Notes under the pieces: model-generated
Database searches by the model: none
Told to the model about the DNA's origin: nothing
Seen by the model: the letters and a program-made list of their open reading frames with translations, nothing else
NCBI GenBank assembly: GCA_036971475.1
Contig: JBAIZL010000002.1
Coordinates: forward strand, 14,962,868-15,026,867
Direction of reading: 5' to 3'
DNA from: Prosapia bicincta
Taxonomy: Eukaryota; Arthropoda; Insecta; Hemiptera; Cercopidae
Length of the DNA stretch: 64,000 bases
In this document: one piece after another, positions 58,901 through 64,000 of the stretch
How positions within the stretch are numbered: the first letter of the stretch is position 1
Layout of the letters: the number at the start of each line of letters is the position of its first letter
Translations under genes and position numbers: made by a program

Positions 58901-60740
58901 TACATTTTGTACAATTTATAAGTTTACGATTATGTTGAAATCGTTATAAGATATTTACCATCCAGAAAATGTGATAAAAGTTTCTAGCATTCACAAATGT
59001 TTACTTTTAACTAAAATTAAACAATTATATTTTGGAATTATTTACATTTTTTTCTTAATTTATGATATCACTACAGCTATTTAATTCCGGTTACTCTCTA
59101 ATGCTATTTTTAACTGGGAATTAGAAAATCTTTATTACTTATAATTATATCTAAAATTTCCAGTTATCATTTTTACAAACCGTAAATTTATTCTTACAGT
59201 TACCTGTAGAATATATATTTACGCATTATTATTTCTATTGAAATTCTATTCTTCCTATCAATTACGACTTGTTAAAAAGCCAAAACTTTTTTAAATATCA
59301 AAAGGAACGAAATTGTGTAGCCCGTGTACAATGAATAATTATCTTGCAAGCCTAAAGTCTAGTTTACTTTAAACATTAGCAAATAAAAACAGATAAAATA
59401 CATACACTAGACTCACAAATTAGTCATTTATTTCCTCAATGGCAAAGTCATCTTCAGTGAGTTTTGCTAATACAAACTCTAACTTAGAACTTGTAATATC
59501 TCACTCTTAATTAAAAAAACAAACAAATTCATCAATTTATTTTTGTGTTTGGGTCAGCGCTGTTAACGTTTATTTATAACGTTTTTAGATCAGAATAATG
59601 ACCACTCCTTCAATAGATACACGAAGCCCGGCTACATTTATTTGTCACTTTAATTTTGTTTAGTGCCCAAAATGTGTGTCACGTTTCGGAATTTGTGGCC
59701 GTTAACATTCAGACCTAATAGATAAAGGATTATGTACGTGAATATTGTTAATCACGTTATAAATTTTAAAAAAACACATTTTGGATTAAAACTGAATAAA
59801 ACCACAAACATTATTTGTAAATAGATTAATCATGTTTCATATAGTAAAATATTTTTTCAAGTTTATGAAGTTTTAATTCTAAACAGATGTTTAATATTTC
59901 CAATAATGGAAAGAGAAGAACCAAGTTATATCACCTCTCATAACATTTCAGTTAGTCTTAATGCAAAAATATATATGCAAAGTAATGTAAAAACAAAATT
60001 TTATCTGAGAGATATAAGCATAACCTGCATGCAATGATTACAAATAAACATTAAAATTGTAAACTCTAATTACGAAAAATTCAAACATATTTTAATAATG
60101 ATAAACTACGTAGTAAAAATGTTTGTAAGTAGCTAAGACAATCATCTTTAACCTTAAAAATGTAACTAAATAGAAGATATTAAGCATAAATAATTAAATA
60201 AATTCAGAAAAATTTAGAGATATATTAAAATAATTAGTCTGGTTTTTGTGATTTTATAAAGTATAAATTAAATAAACTCTTGGCACTACACGATTTGGAG
60301 TTTCAAAACAACTAATTAGTGTACATATATTGGCGCCGGCTATGTGTCTGAAGTCGTCACAAGACACTCTCCACAAGTAGTGTGTCATACAAAAAAGCCC
60401 CCAAACGTACCACGAACAAGAAGTGTGTGTAACCTCCAGTTCCTCACAAAAACGGACCAACAAGTAAAAGTACACACTGTACACACCGTTTGCCGACGCT
60501 AGCGCTCTGTGGTGTTAAAACTAGGAAGCGTTCAGAGGTGTGCGAAAAACAGTCGTATGCAAAATAATGACGTTGTGGGGTCGTCTTCAAAAATTAAATT
60601 AAACATGTTTTCTGATGATAAGACACGTAGATAAACTAATTTCAGCTATTAAAACCATAGGTGGCGTTCTGGGGATTCCCCACAAAAATTGGCGACCCCA
60701 CAATGCGCTCGCTTTGCAGGCGAAACTCCCGACAAGTGTC
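55931..60740. other. Intergenic stretch, nothing certain
   Basis: No supported gene over nearly 5 kb. Decayed hammerhead-like motifs occur near 57098-57135 (plus; CTGATGA then GTAAC and CTAGT) and 59429-59465 (minus). The 76-codon minus frame at 60254-60484 has no recognisable domain. Confidence 0.5.
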
Positions 60741-60746
60741 CACTCA

Positions 60747-61093
<347 letters not shown>

Positions 61094-61104
61094 ACGCACA
61101 CGTA

Positions 61105-61106
<2 letters not shown>

Positions 61107-61171
<65 letters not shown>
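61107..61171. repeat. (TA)n microsatellite
   Basis: TA run joined to the CA array through ACGTACGCA units. Confidence 0.95.
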
Positions 61172-61175
<4 letters not shown>

Positions 61176-61207
61176 ATCCATGGATGAATTTCTTGTTCTT
61201 GTTTTAT

Positions 61208-61413
61208 ATATACATAATTAAATGACACTTTCATAAACAAGAATTATTATTTTAGTTTTCTTCTGGGGAGGCCAGAGGTAGTAATAGATCTATAAGGTAC
61301 TTCGAAAATTTTTATAATGCTTATACTGCCAATCAGCGAAGAGCTTCAATGTTGAAGAAACCTAAAATAAAAGTTCGTGTTTATGAAAGTGTCATTTAAA
61401 TGTATGTATATAT
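61208..61413. repeat. Inverted repeat, ~50-bp arms with ~100-bp spacer
   Basis: TTAAATGACACTTTCATAAAC at 61220 (read in two parts TTAAATGACAC and TTTCATAAAC) is mirrored by GTTTATGAAAG and TGTCATTTAA at about 61378-61400. Outer parts also pair. The spacer has no ORF. May be a small foldback transposon. Confidence 0.8.
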
Positions 61414-61548
61414 AAATATGGCATATTATGTATGAGTATATAGGTATAAGGTACTAGGTATATGCGTAATATGTGTTATAGGTGTATAGAACCTTATATA
61501 CACAATATTAACTCCTTTTAGGCTCCGTTGTAAATTTCCCTGCGAAAA

Positions 61549-62160
<612 letters not shown>

Positions 62161-62965
62161 CACACTCACACAACCCTTCAATCGAAAATATTGCAGAAAA
62201 ACAATAAATATATATATGGTAACATGTAATAATTGTTCTTTCATAAACCAATAGCTTATAATATTGGTTCAACATTTTAAACTCGGACACTGCCGTGATA
62301 TTTAAAATATATAGTTCATATTGTATTGCCATATATAACCTGAAGTATAACCTTACAACCTTAAAGATGTTTTTTAAACGGTTAACCTCTTCAAAAGCGT
62401 AATCTTGATGACTTTACATAGCTTTATAACTACGTAACTAGATTTTATGCACGTCTAATATTAAACAATATTATGTAGTTATCCGTATGATAATCATTCC
62501 AATATAGTTTTTGCTTTGGGGTTTTATTATTGTCATTTAAATATTTGTTTAGACTGAATTTAGGCCTCACATTGAGTTTAGGTAGTTGTTATGAGCAAAG
62601 TAGCATCTTCTGTCCGGGAATCAGTCTCAGAATTTCTAAGACAAAAATATATCAATTTTTGATATCGCACCGTTGTTATCAAATATTTATAATTTTCGTT
62701 TATCAAAGTTTAAAGATTTTTCCATAAACGATGTAAGGGAATACTTTATCAAAATGCTGCCTAAAATTACAATTACTGAATTTTAATTTTATTGTAATAT
62801 CGTTAAATTGTACATTAAATAAACCCAACGATAAAATTACTAAGTTTTATTGGGATTTTATTCTGAAAGTATAACAAGCTTGCACTTTAATATTAAAACT
62901 TGTACAACAATTCTTTGGGCTTAGCTTGTGAGGTTTTGTTAAAAGAAATAAAAGACATAAACAAA
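62161..62965. other. Intergenic stretch, nothing recognised
   Basis: Short frames only. Confidence 0.5.
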
Positions 62966-62969
62966 ACTC

Positions 62970-63135
62970 ACAATTTAAACATTTTTTTTACTCATATGCG
63001 TTTCAATGACAAAGTCATCATCATCAGTGAGTGTTGCTACTACAAACTCCAACTAACCCTTAGTTGTAAGTTAGAGTTTGTAGTAGAAACACTCAAAATG
63101 ATGATTACTTTGTCATTGCCACGTTTGTGAATCCA
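62970..63135. repeat. Foldback element with head-to-head hammerhead-like halves
   Basis: The left half is mirrored by the right half around 63060, with GTTGCTACTACAAACTC versus GAGTTTGTAGTAGAAAC. The left half retains a full hammerhead layout on the minus strand. The right half has lost the core (GCCA instead of GAAA). Confidence 0.85.
62990..63032 (-). ncRNA. Hammerhead ribozyme candidate
   Basis: Minus strand: stem I half ACTCA, core CTGATGA, T, stem II GATGAC/GTCATT (loop TTT), GAAA, stem III ACGCAT (imperfectly self-complementary), A, stem I half TGAGT (5 of 5 pairs). Confidence 0.6.
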
Positions 63136-64000
63136 TAAATGATTAATTTGTGAGTTTCGAGTATGTCTTTTATATGTTTTATTAAAACTAGTGTCTATGG
63201 AAATGACCTTGTAGAATATGTAAATGTCTCACTAAACATCTTGGTGTAGTGCATACGTACTTCTGTGTAGTCTTTGAATATGTCTGTTGTAAAAGAAAAT
63301 TTCTTCCAATGTTTTCATTTAATTATTATTATTTTTTTTTAGTAATTTACCCGTTAAAACTACACATTTTTTAAACCATCTATTACTGCGTATTTGTCTT
63401 GAGAAAGTTGTTTCATGTTTCTTGCTTTATTAGTTTTGGCTTTGCTTTCCCGACCTATCTAAGCATTCAAGAGTTTGATCTAATATCCAGTTTAAGAACT
63501 CCATTGCATGTAGTAAGAGATCAGGCAAACGTTCGTTGCCAATCCGAATTTTATCTGACTTTCGGTAAGAGATTCTAAATTAATTTAAAACTATTTTTCT
63601 CAGTGCTTCAAAACTAGTTGCTTTCGGCCCTCGTTACTTGTAACGAAAAGCTCTTCTCATTTAGACTATGCAAAAAGCTGGTAATAATAGTAGGATTGTC
63701 AAGTTACGCTTTCGGCCGCCAGTTGCGCTGCCAGTCTGATAGGCATGTCGAGTCAGCTGTTACTATTACTTTTGTTATCTTTATGAACAAAATGGTTATC
63801 ATTATTTCAGAAGATATGTTACTGTGAACTGTGATAAAATTCAATATCTGACAGTGTTCCATTACGGTTGATAACTGATTACTTTTCTTAATTATTAAAC
63901 TTGTTATAAGTTTAACTGTCAAGAAGTAAACAAAGTTTTAAGTGTGAAAAAGATAATATTTAATGTTTGTAAATGTACTTGAAGTGTTACAGCTCTTTTC
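63136..64000. other. Intergenic stretch to window end, nothing recognised
   Basis: No supported gene. Confidence 0.5.

Noticed and set aside
59429..59465. Minus-strand relative of the 62990 hammerhead candidate
   Set aside because: Core reads CTGAAGA and the GAAA box is lost; only the family relationship stands.

Overview
This is AT-rich, intron-bearing, microsatellite-laden animal DNA, almost certainly from an insect. The evidence is a complete six-exon hyaluronidase gene of the arthropod (bee-venom/salivary) type, GT-AG introns, Penelope-like, LINE, SINE and piggyBac-like remnants, and degenerate CCTAA arrays resembling the arthropod telomere repeat. A plant-sucking or other hemipteran is a guess only.

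Layout. 1-14.8 kb is a diverged tandem duplication. Its units carry a 5' repeat, a GT array, a conserved noncoding first-exon-like block with a splice donor (near 1131, 7182 and 12631), and, in two units, an intronless coding exon for a secreted protein that I do not recognise (8949-9584 and 13941-14564). 15.0-16.0 kb is a Penelope-like element (PLE) fragment with a GIY-YIG domain and a downstream hammerhead-ribozyme candidate. 18.67-26.98 kb is the hyaluronidase gene on the minus strand (366 codons, TATA box at 27031), its introns loaded with minisatellites and repeats. 28.0-29.5 kb is a second PLE with recognisable reverse transcriptase and GIY-YIG parts, bounded by inverted copies of its own end. 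A third PLE fragment lies at 6.3-6.9 kb. 33.0-34.2 kb is a piggyBac-like deletion derivative followed by a 5'-truncated LINE with an exact 14-bp target duplication. 35.0-37.1 kb is a nest of repeats with a perfect 210-bp palindrome. 40.8-43.1 kb is minisatellite plus a satellite-like array with CCTAA blocks. 49.9-55.9 kb is a tandem duplication of about 2.3 kb whose first copy carries a foldback insertion absent from the second. 60.7-62.2 kb is a large CA/TA and composite satellite block.

The most interesting signal is a set of small sequences with the hammerhead core (CTGANGA, stem II, GAAA). Each is followed by a short self-complementary stem III that differs between families (AAGCTT, AGTACT, ATGTACAT, ACGT) and a stem I whose two halves co-vary. 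This matches the known class of small hammerhead variants of Penelope-like elements that act as dimers. At least one lies in sense orientation in a hyaluronidase intron, and several occur as head-to-head palindromes beside (TA)n tracts. From about 41.4 kb to the end of the window I see no credible host coding gene.
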